NCBI GenBank assembly: GCA_949752795.1
Contig: OX457063.1
Span: forward strand, 65,805,783-65,869,782
Origin: Hyperoodon ampullatus
Taxonomy: Eukaryota > Chordata > Mammalia > Artiodactyla > Ziphiidae
Reading direction: 5' to 3'
DNA length: 64,000 bases
Part shown: one piece after another, positions 32,966 to 44,070 of the stretch
Layout: each line of letters opens with the position of its first letter
How positions within the stretch are numbered: position 1 is the first letter of the stretch
Translations under genes and position numbers: made by a program
The notes under the pieces: model-generated
What the model saw: only the letters and a program-made list of their open reading frames with translations
Told to the model about the DNA's origin: nothing
The model's database searches: none

Positions 32966-32971
32966 AATAAA
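32966..32971 (+). promoter_or_regulatory. Distal poly(A) signal candidate for MBD5
   Basis: AATAAA at about 3.9 kb after the stop fits the expected length of the MBD5 3' UTR. Other AATAAA hexamers lie at 31988-31993 and 32112-32117, so the choice is tentative. Confidence 0.4.
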
Positions 32972-32990
32972 CAACTCAAGCATGGGAAAT

Positions 32991-33740
32991 CCTGCCAACA
33001 GTGGGCAGTCTGATATAGAAAAAATATATAAAAAACATTATCTTCAAATATGAAAGATTAATTTGTATCTACTGTAAATATGTATTATCAGCCTTATCTG
33101 CTTTTATACACACTGTGTGTGTACCTCAGTGACCTTTTATAAACCGGAAAAATGGTTGATTTAATAATTTGTTATGTAAATACAAAGTTGTCTATAAATT
33201 GGAAAATTTGATGCCAGATGGCTTCACAATATACAAATGTGTTTTGTAACATCATGCCTTTATGGATTAAGTATAAATACACTGGATTGTCTGTGTAGCA
33301 GAGTAGCAATTTACATTTCACCTGCATATCAAATGGATATTTTTGTCCAAATGGTTATACTCTTAGAAAAAGAAAATGACCTGAACGGTTTCAATGTGAA
33401 AAACAAATACGGTTTTGAATTCACCAAAACTCCTTTTCACACTCAAGAGTCTATTCAGTTCCACACTAAATGCCTTGTATTATGATATTTCCATAGGAGA
33501 TTCATTGATTCAAGACTGAGATCTACCTAGGAAACCTCCCCAAACTGAATAATTCTACTTTAGAGACAGGCTGTGCATCTTAATTTCTAAATCACAGGCA
33601 GGGGAGAACCACAGCCTTCTTACTGCTTTTTAATGTATTCTTTTCTGCTTTGTTTCCATACATCATGGAGAGCACCACACAGACAAAGAGGGCCTAGTTC
33701 TGTGCACCAAGGTATCTACAGAGTGTCATCTCCACTCAGA
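32991..33740. other. AT-rich region after the presumed MBD5 end
   Basis: No gene is seen. A further TGTAAATA (33073-33080) would be a fifth Pumilio motif if the 3' UTR runs past 32,990. The open frame 33237-33485 has no recognisable features. Confidence 0.5.
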
Positions 33741-33976
33741 GCTCCTCGGCCTCAGCACTGTTGACATTTTGGGTGAGCTCATTCTTTGCTGTGGGGCCTG
33801 TCCTGTGTATTCTAGGGTGTTTGGCAGCCTCCCTGGCCTCTACCCACCAGATGCTAGTAGCATCCCTTCCAAATTGCGACAATCAAAGGTGACTCCAGAC
33901 ATTTCCAGATATCTCCGGGCGTGGGAGTGGGGGGCGCAGGTGGGAGACAAAATGAGATTCAAAAACCACTGCGTTA
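33741..33976 (+). mobile_element. MER5A-type hAT-Charlie DNA transposon
   Basis: The order CCTCAGCACTGTTGACATTT, GTGGGGCCTGTCCTGTGTAT, TCTACCCACCAGATGCTAGT and the terminal AAAAACCACTGCG is that of the non-autonomous MER5A element. It is an old eutherian repeat with no coding capacity. Confidence 0.85.
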
Positions 33977-34197
33977 ACGGAATCAGTTCTGGAACATATG
34001 TCTGTGTAAAATATGGGCATGTTTTGCATGCTGTAATCAACAGGAAACTGATTCCTAGATCAAAATCCAAAGCAAAATCCATGCCAAAGGAATGCTTCTC
34101 AGTCCATGTTTAAGAAAGTGCATATACTAGCTTCAGTTTCATCTTGAATACACTTGACACTTTTGATTGTAAGATTGACCCAGGACAATCCTGTTTT

Positions 34198-34548
34198 TTT
34201 TTTTTTTTAATTTATTTTTTTACTTTTGGCTGCATTGGGTCTTCGTTGCTGTGCGCGGGCTTTCTCTAGTTGCAGTGAGTGGGAGCTAATCTTTGTTGAG
34301 GTGCATAGGCTTCTCATTGCGGTGGCTTCTCTTGTTGCGGAGCACAGGCTCTAGGCACACGGGCTTCAGTAGTTGTGGCACGTGAGCTCAGTAGTTGTGA
34401 CTCGCGGGCTCTAGAGCGCAGCCTCAGTTGTTGTGGCACGCGGGCTTAGTTGCTCTGCTGCATGTGGGATCTTCCCAGACCAGGGCTTGAACCTGTGTCC
34501 CCTGAATTGGCAGGCAGATTCTTAACCACTGTGCCACTAGGGAAGCCT
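34198..34548 (-). mobile_element. CHR-type SINE, long form
   Basis: A + strand poly-T is followed by TTTTGGCTGCATTGGGTCTT and ends CTAGGGAAGCCT. Target-site copies are GACAATCCTGTTTT (34184-34197) and GACAATACTGTTTT (34549-34562), differing at one base. Confidence 0.95.
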
Positions 34549-34837
34549 GACAATACTGTTTTGAGAACTTCCAGGTAGGGCTTAGAATTACCTAGTGTGG
34601 TTCAGAGTTTGCGAGAAGACTGATGGGCCACTTTGGTGGAAGGCTTCCCGGTGATAGTGCAACTGTCTCCCTTGAGTCAAGATGAGGAATGTGGCTAAGT
34701 GTATGTATGTATGTATATATCGATGTATTTTAATAGCTCTCTACATCAGCCTGGTACAAGTATCTGTGGTTTTTGTATGATCCTCTTTGAAGTTCTGACA
34801 GAAAAGTTCAATAGATCTTGGAGATGTCATTGATACA

Positions 34838-35262
34838 TTTATTAATTCAGTAAACATTTGTTGAGTCCCACTCTATGCCACAACCTATATGCAGCAATGT
34901 GAATAAGGCAGACCCATTTCCTGCCCTCACAGAGCTGCTAAGGAGGAGACCACTTAAACATGTAAGTACGATAAAGGGTGATAAGGGCTGGGATAGGGTA
35001 CACATCACAGGCCCCTGACCTAGTTTAAGGGGAATTGAGGCTTGAGTGAGGATCAGGGAAAGATGCATAGAGTTAGACAAATAAGAAGTGTGTGCCTTGT
35101 GGGAGAGTAAAGGAGAGCTTGTTATGAGCAGAGAGAAGGGCTTGTATGAGGCCTGGAGGTTAGAGGAAGCAGGAAAGAAGAGCGGCTAAAGTGCATAGTG
35201 CTAGGGGGAGTATGGAGAGAAGTGGGGCCAAGAACAGAGTGGGGGTCAGGGCATGTCCTGTC
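34838..35262 (-). repeat. LINE2 3' fragment
   Basis: AGTAAACATTTGTTGAGTCC, then CCCTCACAGAGCTGCTAAGG, then a tract like GGCTTGTATGAGGCCTGGAG follow the reverse of L2. It is interrupted at 35276 by a SINE and seems to resume after it to about 35560. Confidence 0.65.
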
Positions 35263-35275
35263 AAGACCGCACTGT

Positions 35276-35434
35276 AGGGAATTCCCTGGCGGTCCAGTTG
35301 TCAGGACTCCATGCTCTCACTGCTGAGGGCCCAGGTTCAATCCCTGGTCGGGGAACTAAAATCCCATAAGCTAAACCACATGGCAAATAAATAAATACAT
35401 AAATACATAAAAATAAAAATATTAAGAAAAAAAG
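35276..35434 (+). mobile_element. CHR-1/BOV-tA-like short SINE
   Basis: The element starts GGGAATTCCCTGGCGGTCCA, has the B-box-like GGTTCAATCC, and ends in an (AAATACAT)n/A-rich tail. Target-site copies AGACCGCACTGT sit at 35264-35275 and 35435-35446, identical. It is inserted in the L2 fragment. Confidence 0.93.
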
Positions 35435-35590
35435 AGACCGCACTGTCGCGTGATGGTAATGGGGACCATGGCAGGGTTTTAAGGACGGGCGTGATATGAC
35501 CAGGTTTGTGTTTTAGAAAGATTATTCTGACTGAAGGTGAAGAACAGGAAGTTGGAAGGGGACAACATCAAGTGCAGCATTTTATTTTAT

Positions 35591-35924
35591 TTATTTATTT
35601 ATAAATTTTTATTTATTTATTTTTGGCTGCGTTGGGTCTTTGTTGCTGCGTGCAGGCTTTCTCTAGTTGCAGCGAGCAGGAGCTACTCTTCGTTGCGGTG
35701 CGGGCTTCTCATTGCGGTGGCTTCTCTTGTTGCGGAGCACGGGCTCTAGGTTGCTTGGGCTTCAGTAGTTGTGGCTCACGGGCTCTAGAGCGAAGGCTCA
35801 GTAGCTGTGGTGCACGGGCTTAGTTGCTCCACGGCATGTGGGATCTTCCTGGACCAGGGCTCGAACTCATGTCCCTTGAATTGGCAGGCGGATTCTTAAC
35901 CACTGCGCCACCAGGGAAGTCCCC
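35591..35924 (-). mobile_element. CHR-type SINE, long form, nested
   Basis: The + strand shows a TTTATTTATTT run, TTTTTGGCTGCGTTGGGTCT and the end CCAGGGAAGTCCC. Target copies based on GCAGCATTTTATTTT occur at 35574-35588 and 35925-35939. It landed in the left target duplication of the L1 fragment at 35940-36064. Confidence 0.93.
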
Positions 35925-35939
35925 GCAGCATTTTATTTT

Positions 35940-36064
35940 TTTGTGGTATAGCTGATTACAAGATTACGTTAGTTTCAGGTATACAACATAGTGATTAGTG
36001 ATTTGAAGATTTTCGTAGAATATACTCCATTTAAAATTGTTATAAAATATTGGCTATATTCCAG
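35940..36064 (-). mobile_element. LINE-1 3' end, 5'-truncated
   Basis: About 125 bases of reverse L1 3' UTR (TTTCAGGTATACAACATAGT, then TTATAAAATATTGGCTATAT). The right target copy GTGCAGCATTTT is at 36065-36076; the left copy was later split by the neighbouring SINE. Confidence 0.88.
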
Positions 36065-36849
36065 GTGCAGCATTTTTAAAAGGAAAATTTTTAAAAGATC
36101 TGAGCCCACCATAATTCTTCATATTACATTTGTTGAGCAAGTTCCATCCCAGTCTTGAGGTATGTACATAACTATGTTTGTGTAAATTCACACTAATAGT
36201 CATGAAAAAATGCTATTCAGTACACTTACGGTTACTGCCAACATGATTCCCTATGTCTCTCACACAAATTAGTGCTCTATTGGTAGAGCAATAATGTTTC
36301 TACTTTGATGATCAGAGGTTGGGAACGTTTGAAGTCCCAAAGCATTTTGTTAGATTGTTAGGAAGCAAGGCCTGCTTCCCAGAATGCACAGGTAAGTATA
36401 GGTCAGGTCTAGGCCCTCAGCACCATCCCTTCATCCTACACACCTCACTGGAAAACAGGAAGCTGCAGAGGAGCATGCGAGATGTCAGAGGTACCAGGTG
36501 AGCACCAAGGGTTATGAAAGCACAGGAAAGCGGGACCACAGGGAGTCAGGGCCCCGAACAAGGCCATCTGGCTACAAGGACCTCTGCCCCACGGCAGGGG
36601 GGACCACAATGGCCTTTCATCATCCATTCCAGCCAGTGTTTATGTACATGCCCTTCAAAATATCCCCAACCACAATTAGTCACCTCCTACATTCAATGAA
36701 CATTGAACTCGAGGGCTTTTTAAAGCTAATTATCTGTTTTAAAAAAGGGGGGGCCAGAAGCAATTCTATGATCCAGATGCCAGCAAACAGCCCTTCTCTC
36801 TGGCACAGGGTCCTGTACACAGGAAATGGAGCCTCAACAGAGAGACAGC

Positions 36850-37072
36850 CCATTATAACGTTTACAAACTGGTCCTTGGAGGGGGATTGTCTACATTGAA
36901 ATCTAGGCTGTACCACTAAATAGTTGTTTGACTTTGGGCAAGTTACTTTATCTGTGCTTAGCCTCCAGGTCTAAGAAAGAGGGATAATAACAGCACTTCT
37001 CTCATGGGGTTGATGAGGGATAGAATGAGATAATGCAGATAAACTCTTAGTGCCTGGCACATAGCAGGCACT
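36850..37072 (+). repeat. MIR SINE, split by a CHR SINE
   Basis: A clear MIR: GTTTGACTTTGGGCAAGTTA, TCATGGGGTTGATGAGGGAT, TGCCTGGCACATAGCAGGCA. The 3' tail continues after the SINE, at about 37301-37330. Confidence 0.88.
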
Positions 37073-37090
37073 CAGGGACTGTTTATTGTT

Positions 37091-37300
37091 TTTGTTTGTT
37101 TGTTTTTTGCGATTCGCGGACCTCTCACTGTTGTGGCCTCTCCCGTTGGGGAGCACAGGCGCCGGACGCACAGGCTCAGCAGCCATGGCTCACGGGCCCA
37201 GCCGCTCCGTGGCATGTGGGATCCTCCCGGACCGGGGCACGAACCCGTGTCCCCTTCATCGGCAGGCGGACTCTCAACCACTGCGCCACCAGGGAAGCCC
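37091..37300 (-). mobile_element. CHR-type SINE, short form
   Basis: T-rich start, then GCGATTCGCGGACCTCTCAC and the end CCAGGGAAGCCC. The target copies AGGGACTGTTTATTGTT (37074-37090 and 37301-37317) are identical over 17 bases, so the insertion is young. It sits in the MIR tail. Confidence 0.97.
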
Positions 37301-37854
37301 AGGGACTGTTTATTGTTAAGCTGCAGTTTGAAAGTTTAAATTAGAAAAGGGAACTTATTGCCAGGGTAAGTTTTTGTCAAACATAAGGAGGAGTTGTGTG
37401 TAAAGTTGCTGTCTCCCCAGGAAGCCTTTTAAAGGTAGAGTGGTTCCCCTGTCCAGGGCAAACTGCAACACAGAAGCCCTCTCTGGTGCACCCTGTCCAG
37501 CCCAGTTTCTGAATCTGCTTCCCGGGGTGTTTCTCAGATGAATTCCGTTGTCTATAATGCCACATGCAGAAATGGACCAGCAAAATGATGTCCCAAGAAA
37601 CTAGTCTGGAAAATGATTTCTCCAAGAAGAGCATTGGCTGTGGTAACCAGGACAGAAATGGAACTTCAGCCACAGAGTGAACTTAGAACCGGCTCTTCAA
37701 ATAAGTAACTCAAGATGTGAAAAGTTTAAACAATTTATAATCAGTCAAATCAGAGAATGCAGCGTTTAGAACAGGGAAAGGTGTATTTGACTTGAGAGGC
37801 TGAAATTTGGTGTCCTTGTTCTTGCCCCTGACTGGCTCCGTGAGTTAGGACAAA

Positions 37855-38100
37855 CCCCTGAAAAGATTCTGGGGCCAGACTCCTAGGGTGTGAGTCCAGT
37901 CATTCAGTAGCAGTGTGACCTCAAGTAAATTACCCTCTAAGTGCTTTAGTTTCATCATCTGAAAGTAGGGCTACTGGGATCATAACATTTTTTGAGGATT
38001 AAATAGATTAATTGACATGAAGCACTTAGAAGAGTGTAGGCTTGGAGTCAATGCTATGCAAGTCTAGCTATTGTACTGTTATTACTGTTAATAATAGAAG
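37855..38100 (+). repeat. MIR SINE
   Basis: GTAGCAGTGTGACCTCAAGT, TTTCATCATCTGAAAGTAGG and GAGGATTAAATAGATTAATT follow the MIR order. Confidence 0.8.
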
Positions 38101-38500
38101 TGGAGCCTCACTCAGTTCCTTCATCCACAGATGGGAACGACGAAACCCTCACTTATCTTGAACCAGTCTTCTTGGGGTGGTCACTTGAGGGAGTCCTGCT
38201 CTTCACATGGAGCCATTTATTTCTCTTCCCTGATTTCAACATAGATGCTCTTGAGAGGAGTAAGCCTTTGAACCAAGCAAGTGTCAGGAAGTTCCCCAAA
38301 GATTTGAGAATATGGAGGGTTGGAAGAAGAAGTTCATCACTCTCCTAGGATGAGCCTGTCCTCAGACATGCATGAAAATGAAAAGAGATAAATACACGGA
38401 GGCATGCTTTAAAGAGGAGAGGAAAGAACTAATAATCTAGTAGTATTTTTCAGCACTATTAAGGATTACTATTTGTTTCTTACTTGGAAGTTTATATCTA

Positions 38501-38554
38501 AATACTATACCTAGACTTTTTTGTCTAGGTACAAAAAAGTCTAGGTATAGTATT
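38501..38554. repeat. Perfect 23-bp inverted repeat with 8-base loop
   Basis: The left arm (38501-38523, beginning AATACTATACCTAGAC) and the right arm (38532-38554, ending GTCTAGGTATAGTATT) are exact reverse complements. The loop is TCTAGGTA. A single strand would fold into a stable hairpin. No transposon ends are recognised around it. Confidence 0.97.
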
Positions 38555-39259
38555 GAAGTATATGAAAAATACTTTTAAGACTGTGAAGCCTTAGGCATAT
38601 CATGCTAAAAGAGGGGGAAGAATTTGTCAAACACTGGTGAAAGGAGTAGGTTTAGCTGAGCACTTAGTTGCCAGGGGCAGGGCCTCTCCAGGGTTTCTTG
38701 TCTTCAGCTCCATGGGCCTCTGTGGAACACTGATTATGGGGAATGTGGTCAGGATGACTGGTCACCTAGGGCTTTGGTCCCTGGACTGTGACTGAATCCC
38801 CCCAGAACATAGCTCTCCCCACCAAGTTAATCTTAAATAGCTTTCATGGTCAGGGAAGATATCCTTTGGAAATCTGAGATATGTTACAGTTTCTGTCCCC
38901 CTTTTCCAATCAAATAGGGATCATCTAGAATCGGTAGGTTCCTTCAAATTTCAAAACAAGCATGGAGGTTAGGAGCCTGTGATTTCAGGCTGAGTCTCAT
39001 TGTTCTGGTTTATTTGGCACAGACTGGGAAGCAAAAATTCACAGGAGCCAGGAAAGAAAGCATGCAAGGACTGGTGTGGAGTAATATACCGGCTCTCTCT
39101 GGACAAGCCATCTGTCTGAACAAGAGCAGGCAAAGCTGAAGAGAGATTGTTCCCCCACCCCACCTTTCTCTTTGCTTCCCAGCTCTTCCCAAATGTCCAA
39201 GGTGATTACGGAGCAGGTGAGGCATCCTGGGAGGAGGAGAAGTGTGTGCACTGTGTTTC

Positions 39260-39418
39260 GTCATCTTTATTTTTTTATTTTTTTATTTTTGCTTTATAAC
39301 AAATTTAATCAGTTATACATATACATATGTTCCCATATCCCCTCCCTTTTGCGTCTCCCTCACACCCTCCCTATTCCACCCCTCCAGGCGGTCACAAAGC
39401 ACCGAGCTGATCTCCCTG
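39260..39418 (-). mobile_element. Short 5'-truncated LINE-1 (159 bp)
   Basis: A reverse L1 3' end: a T-rich tail, TATACATATACATATGTTCC, CCCTCCCTATTCCACCCCTC, AGCACCGAGCTGATCTCCCT. The 16-base target copies GTGTGCACTGTGTTTC at 39244-39259 and 39419-39434 are identical. The 3' end is of the same type as the 57-kb L1. Confidence 0.96.
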
Positions 39419-39660
39419 GTGTGCACTGTGTTTCTGTGCTTCGTAAGGCAACCAGGTTAGCCAAGAGATCAGGCCATATAGCAATGGCCATTCTGAGGAG
39501 CTCATAGCTTTCTGAGCAGAGAACAAAATAAAAAAGAGATGTGGCTCCTGCCTTAAAGAATAACTTCCCTTGTTCTGAAGCAGTGGTTTCCAAACTTTAT
39601 TATCAGAAATTCCTATCAGTAAAATAAAAATAAAATTGGGGACATACTATATATAAGTAT

Positions 39661-39662
<2 letters not shown>

Positions 39663-39706
<44 letters not shown>
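39663..39706. repeat. (GT)22 microsatellite
   Basis: An uninterrupted run of 22 GT units. Confidence 0.97.
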
Positions 39707-39709
<3 letters not shown>

Positions 39710-40434
39710 ATGTGTACTACTGAATTAGTACATTATGTGTGTTACAAAACACCCAAAATAAAAATTAGGAAAGACTGAGATGAACCAAACAGAAATAGAA
39801 ATTTTTATTTTTTCCCTCTTTCTCACCCCAGTAGATTATCTTGCACTGTGCCTGGGGTGTGTGCACTCAACTTTGGAGATCACTCTAAGTGATGAAATAC
39901 TGGGAGGTCATGGCATGTTGCTCCAATACCAAAGGCAGCGATGGAACCACACCATCAACGGGAGCTCCTTGAGGAGGGACCCAGTTTTTCTTATTCAACT
40001 TTCTATGCTCAGTTCTAATTAAATGGTAGGTAAAGAAAGAAGAAAGGAAGGAAAGCGTCCTGAAAACCTGATAACTGACGTGGAATCCATGTTTTATATT
40101 AGGTTATATGACTAACCTTGATCTTTATATAAGCTCAAAGTGTCTATCAAATCTATCTCTCTGGCTGTGAGACAGGGTCACCTTCTCAGGAGAGTTTCTG
40201 ATCCATGTGCAAGGGCCAGACTGTAGGCCCCACACTGCTGCTCCCACCCTCGTAGAAGTGAGAGGACACACCAATGCCATGCTCACTTACCTGGGCCAGG
40301 CACCCTGAGTGTGTGCATGCATGTGTATTCTATGCACTCCCAGCCCCAGGAAAGTTCTGGAGCTTTCTTGAAAGAAACCCAATGTGTGTGGTTCTAGGCA
40401 GCTCATTCATAAGGTCATAGTATTGTAGAAAAGG
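39707..40434. other. Intergenic, no gene seen
   Basis: Only a short purine-rich run (40031-40055) stands out. No repeat family is recognised with confidence. Confidence 0.5.
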
Positions 40435-40625
40435 AGCTGAACCAGGCTGTAGTCTCAGCTCTGCTGTGTGACCTTGGACAAGTGCCTTAACATCTCTCAA
40501 CCTGAGTTTTCTCATCTGTCCTGAGGGGAACTGATGTCACCCTACCTGACCCACAGGGTTATCATGAAGTTCACATGAACATGCTTATGAAGATATTTTG
40601 CAAAAAATGCAAAACATAGTACCTT
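40435..40625 (+). repeat. MIR SINE
   Basis: CTCTGCTGTGTGACCTTGGA, TTCTCATCTGTCCTGAGGGG and CCACAGGGTTATCATGAAGT are MIR segments in order. Confidence 0.85.
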
Positions 40626-40904
40626 GATGTCATAAGGTATTTAGACTTATGTGTTAAGGTCTTTTCAAGGCACAAACTTTTCCTAGAAATCCTGGGGTTA
40701 ACTATCCTGAGAAACTATCTCTTGAGGAGACCAGCTCAGAGGGATACTGGTTCATAGTAGATTTCTAATCTGAACCCAGAGTTCTGGAGGCTTCATAAGC
40801 CTAAAGAAGAAACCAAATGGACAATGGTGACTCCCATAAAGCAATTTGGGTAGATTTCCATTTTTCTAGATAATGCCAAGATTTCCAAGGGAGGAGATTT
40901 GTCT

Positions 40905-41560
40905 GTTCATTTCTTCAATAAATATTTATAGAGCATCTTATCTCTGAGATAAAGGCCCCTTCCTCAAGGGCTCTTGTTCCTGAAAATGAGAAAAACTGGT
41001 GAACAATCATTGCCATACACTGACAAGAGCCACAAGCAAGATGTGACTTACAAACAGCTTTGGATACTACTGGGAGGCTTAAATATTGAGGAATCAGGTA
41101 AGTGACTTATGGAAGTACAGGAATTCAGGCATTGCCAGGAGAGGTAAAGGACATTCAAGAGAGAGGGAAAGAAGTACAAAGGCCAGGGGCTGGGTGGGGG
41201 ATGGAAAGAGGTAGAGAATAGCCTGGTTTTCGGGAACTCTGAGGGATCCTGTAAGTCTTGAATGTGATGTCCAGGAAGGAGAGAGGTAGACAATAAACCC
41301 AGAAAGTAAGCAGAAGCCAGCTCATGGTAAAAGTGGGGTGCCAGCAGGTCTTTTAGGCCAGCAGAACTTGGAAAGCCATTCGAAACATCTTAAACCAGAT
41401 GAACGACAGCCATCTGTCTATACACATACCAACAAATATTTGTTGTGCACTTAGCATGTGCCAGCACTATTCTAGGATACAATGGTAACTATGGCTGCCA
41501 TATTCCTACTCTCACAGAATGGATAGTCTAATGTCAAAGATAAGAAATTATTAAAGTGTA
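40905..41560 (-). repeat. LINE2 fragments
   Basis: Two reverse L2 3' ends: TTCTTCAATAAATATTTATA near 40911, and CAACAAATATTTGTTGTGCA with CTATTCTAGGATACAATGGT near 41430-41490. The middle is less clear. Confidence 0.55.
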
Positions 41561-42289
41561 ATGAGTATTATGATGGCCATAGGAGTCTATGGCACCATAT
41601 AATGTTGTTTTACAAAGGCCACTTGTCAATATGCCTCAAGATGAGGCCACTTAGATGATATGTAACTCAAATGTTGTTCTGCAACTATGACATTCACCCA
41701 TGAAAACAGCTAGGAAATAATAAAGAATATAAGTGGCAACTCTGGTCAAGATTCACCACTGCTATATCCACATCACCCGGGTGTGCCTACCCCAGGCTCA
41801 GCTAGGTGGCTATCATCTGAGGTGTTGGTTGCAGTCAGATGGTGCCTGCAGAGTCATGATGAAGGCTTCCTCACCACATGTCCAGTGGCTGATTGATGCT
41901 GGCTGTCAACTGGGACCTCAGATGGCACTGTTAGCCAGAACACATGGCTTCTCCATGTGCTCTGGGCATCCTCACAGCATTGTGTCTGGCTTCTCAGAGC
42001 AAGTGTCCCAAGACACATTAGAAAGAGCCAGCAGGAAGCTGCACAGCCTTACTAATCTAGCCCCCTAAGTCACATGTTATTGCTTCTGCCCAATTCGTTT
42101 GGTTGGAAGCAAGGCCCTAAAGCCAGCCCATATTCTGGAAGAGGGGAATTTGACTGCCTGTCCTGATGGAGTGACAAAAATGTGCAGACACATTTAAAGC
42201 CACTACATAGGTTTTCAACAAAATATGTGATTGGGATGTAGTCTCTTTGCTGGTATAAATATTGCTAAGATAAAAATAATTGCTAATAT
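41561..42289. other. Intergenic, unclassified
   Basis: The segment 41740-42070 (around CTCAGATGGCACTGTTAGCC and CATGGCTTCTCCATGTGCTC) resembles an old DNA-transposon or LTR relic, but I cannot name the family. No gene is supported. Confidence 0.4.
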
Positions 42290-42433
42290 TTGGGGAACAC
42301 TTATGTGAGAAAAACAATGCTAAGCACTTTACATGTTGTGAAAATTAAATGACATACCACTCCCCATCCTATGGGACAAGTACTATTTTTTCCCATTTCA
42401 CAGATCTGGAATCTAAAACTGAAAGATTTCAGG
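42290..42433 (-). repeat. MIR SINE, reverse strand, split by a SINE
   Basis: The AATGCTAAGCACTTTACATG ... ATTTCACAGATCTGGAATCT pattern of a reverse MIR. It resumes after the CHR SINE at 42787 to about 42900. Confidence 0.75.
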
Positions 42434-42446
42434 TAATTTGCCTTTT

Positions 42447-42786
42447 TAAAAATTTATTTACTTTTGGTTGCATTGGGTCTTTGTTGCTACACACGGGCTT
42501 TCTCTAGTTGTGGCAAGTGCGGGCTACTCTTCGTTGTGGTGCACAGGCTTCTCATTGCGGTGGCTTCTCTTGTTACAAGCCTGGGCTCTAGGTGAGCGGT
42601 CTTCAGTAGTTGTGACATGTGGGCTCAGTAGCTGTGGCTCACTGGCTCTAGAGTGCAAGCTCAATAGTTATGGCGCATGGGCTTAGTTGCTCCGTGGCAT
42701 GTGGGATCTTCCCATACCAGGGCTTGAACCCATGTCCCCTGGATTGGCAGGCGGATTCTTAACCACTGCGCCACCAGGGAAGCCCC
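42447..42786 (-). mobile_element. CHR-type SINE, long form
   Basis: Starts TTTAAAAATTTATTTACTTT on the + strand and ends CCAGGGAAGCCCC. Target copies are TAATTTGCCTTTT (42434-42446) and TAATTTGTCTGTTTT (42787-42801), imperfect. It is more diverged than the short forms. Confidence 0.92.
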
Positions 42787-42901
42787 TAATTTGTCTGTTT
42801 TACCCAGATTGAAAGTGGCAGCCTCAGGAGAGGAGCCCAGGTGGGCTCAGGGTCCAAGCACTCATCCATTAAGCCAAACTAACCCGTTTCCTCAAGGCTC
42901 A

Positions 42902-43930
42902 TATATAAGATGAAGTCCAGGTACTTGAAGTAGATTTCTCCAAGTTAATGAGTGAATGTATAACCGTATCCAACCTCACATGAAAAGCATATTTGTACAG
43001 TTCATAACAAAATGGAGAAAATGTCTTCCTGGTAGCTCTTATGCGAAGGTCTCTGGAGGAAGGAGGTTGGCTTTAAGAGAAAGATGCTGTGATAATCCTT
43101 TTGTGGAGTAGAAGGGAGATGCCCCAGCCATGTTGCAGGGCAGGAGAGAGCATCTTGGAAGAGGAGGTGCTGACTCTTGTGGGGGAAGGATGAAGAAAGA
43201 GGCAGGTCTCCCACACTTCAATCCACCCCATTTCCCACAGGCAAATCGGGGAGATTTTAGGAGAAGAGACTTATCTAAAGGATATTTCCTTCTTGTAAAG
43301 AGGTTTACAGGAAAGATGCTACATGCTGTGCCACATGAACTCCCTCCGCGCCTCTGAAAATTTTCAGTGAAATTGCAAAAACTCATGATGAGTTTTGGTG
43401 TAGTTGGATTTATTGTTATAGCTAGTTTAGGGGCTGAGTTTTGTATCATGAATGGCTCAGAATTAGCCAGTGCTCAAAGGGGGGGCATTAACTTCCGGGG
43501 TCTTAAATCTTGCCCTCTAACAAGTAGTTCATGTCCCTGACAAAGTGATGGAATTCATTAACTAGGTGCAGTCCCAATAAGGCCCTCTTCATCCTTGCCA
43601 GGAATTGGCATCAGACTCAGTCTGTTCCAGAAAGAATGAATCTCCTCCACTGAGCATAAGCTTACTGACTGCCTACAACACTGATCATACCCAGATACTA
43701 ACAAACCTGGGTGACATTAAATTCTGGATTAAGGGGCTGTTCACCTTGTTTTGCCCACTCTAGATACCAGGAATCTACCAGGAAGGTAGGTCTCACTTGG
43801 TCCAGACACATAACAATTCTTCAATGAGTCTATGAAACCAATTCCAAGTACTCACTGAGACTAACCCAAAGCTCTATGGTGAGAACCAGGTAAATTAGAC
43901 CGTTGTTATTCATTTGGTCTCAATCCCAGA
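42902..43930. other. Intergenic, no gene seen
   Basis: The minus-strand open frame 43039-43449 has no domain, splice or codon pattern that supports a gene. No repeat is named with confidence. Confidence 0.45.
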
Positions 43931-43939
43931 AAAAGGATG

Positions 43940-44070
43940 AGATTTGGAGACTGGAGCTGGGCAGAGCTGAGCAGAGCTGGAGCTGACCTGCAAGAGTCAT
44001 GAAACGTGAGCAAGAAATAAACCTTTGTGGTTTTAAGCCACTAGGATTTGGGGATTGTTATAAAACACTC
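43940..44070 (+). repeat. LTR-like 3' end (ERVL/MaLR type)
   Basis: The stretch AATAAACCTTTGTGGTTTTA followed by AGCCACTAGGATTTGGGGAT matches the usual 3' end of an old endogenous-retrovirus LTR. It is a non-coding fragment. Confidence 0.5.

Larger units (their letters stand above)
29038..32990 (+). other. MBD5: Probable MBD5 3' UTR
   Basis: AT-rich sequence follows the stop codon with no splice pattern. MBD5 has a 3' UTR of several kilobases in other mammals, which fits an end near the AATAAA at 32966-32971, but the end is not proven from sequence. Inside are Pumilio-type motifs, a GC-richer pyrimidine stretch (30570-31080), a TG-rich tract (31245-31310) and a CHR SINE (31525-31730). Open frames such as 29223-29525 lie inside the UTR and are read as chance. 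Confidence 0.6.

Noticed and set aside
36498..36899. 133-codon plus-strand open frame
   Set aside because: No recognisable features; it runs into a MIR repeat and overlaps minus-strand frames.
43039..43449. 136-codon minus-strand open frame
   Set aside because: It has no recognisable domain, splice signal or homolog that I can name, and overlaps an open frame on the other strand.
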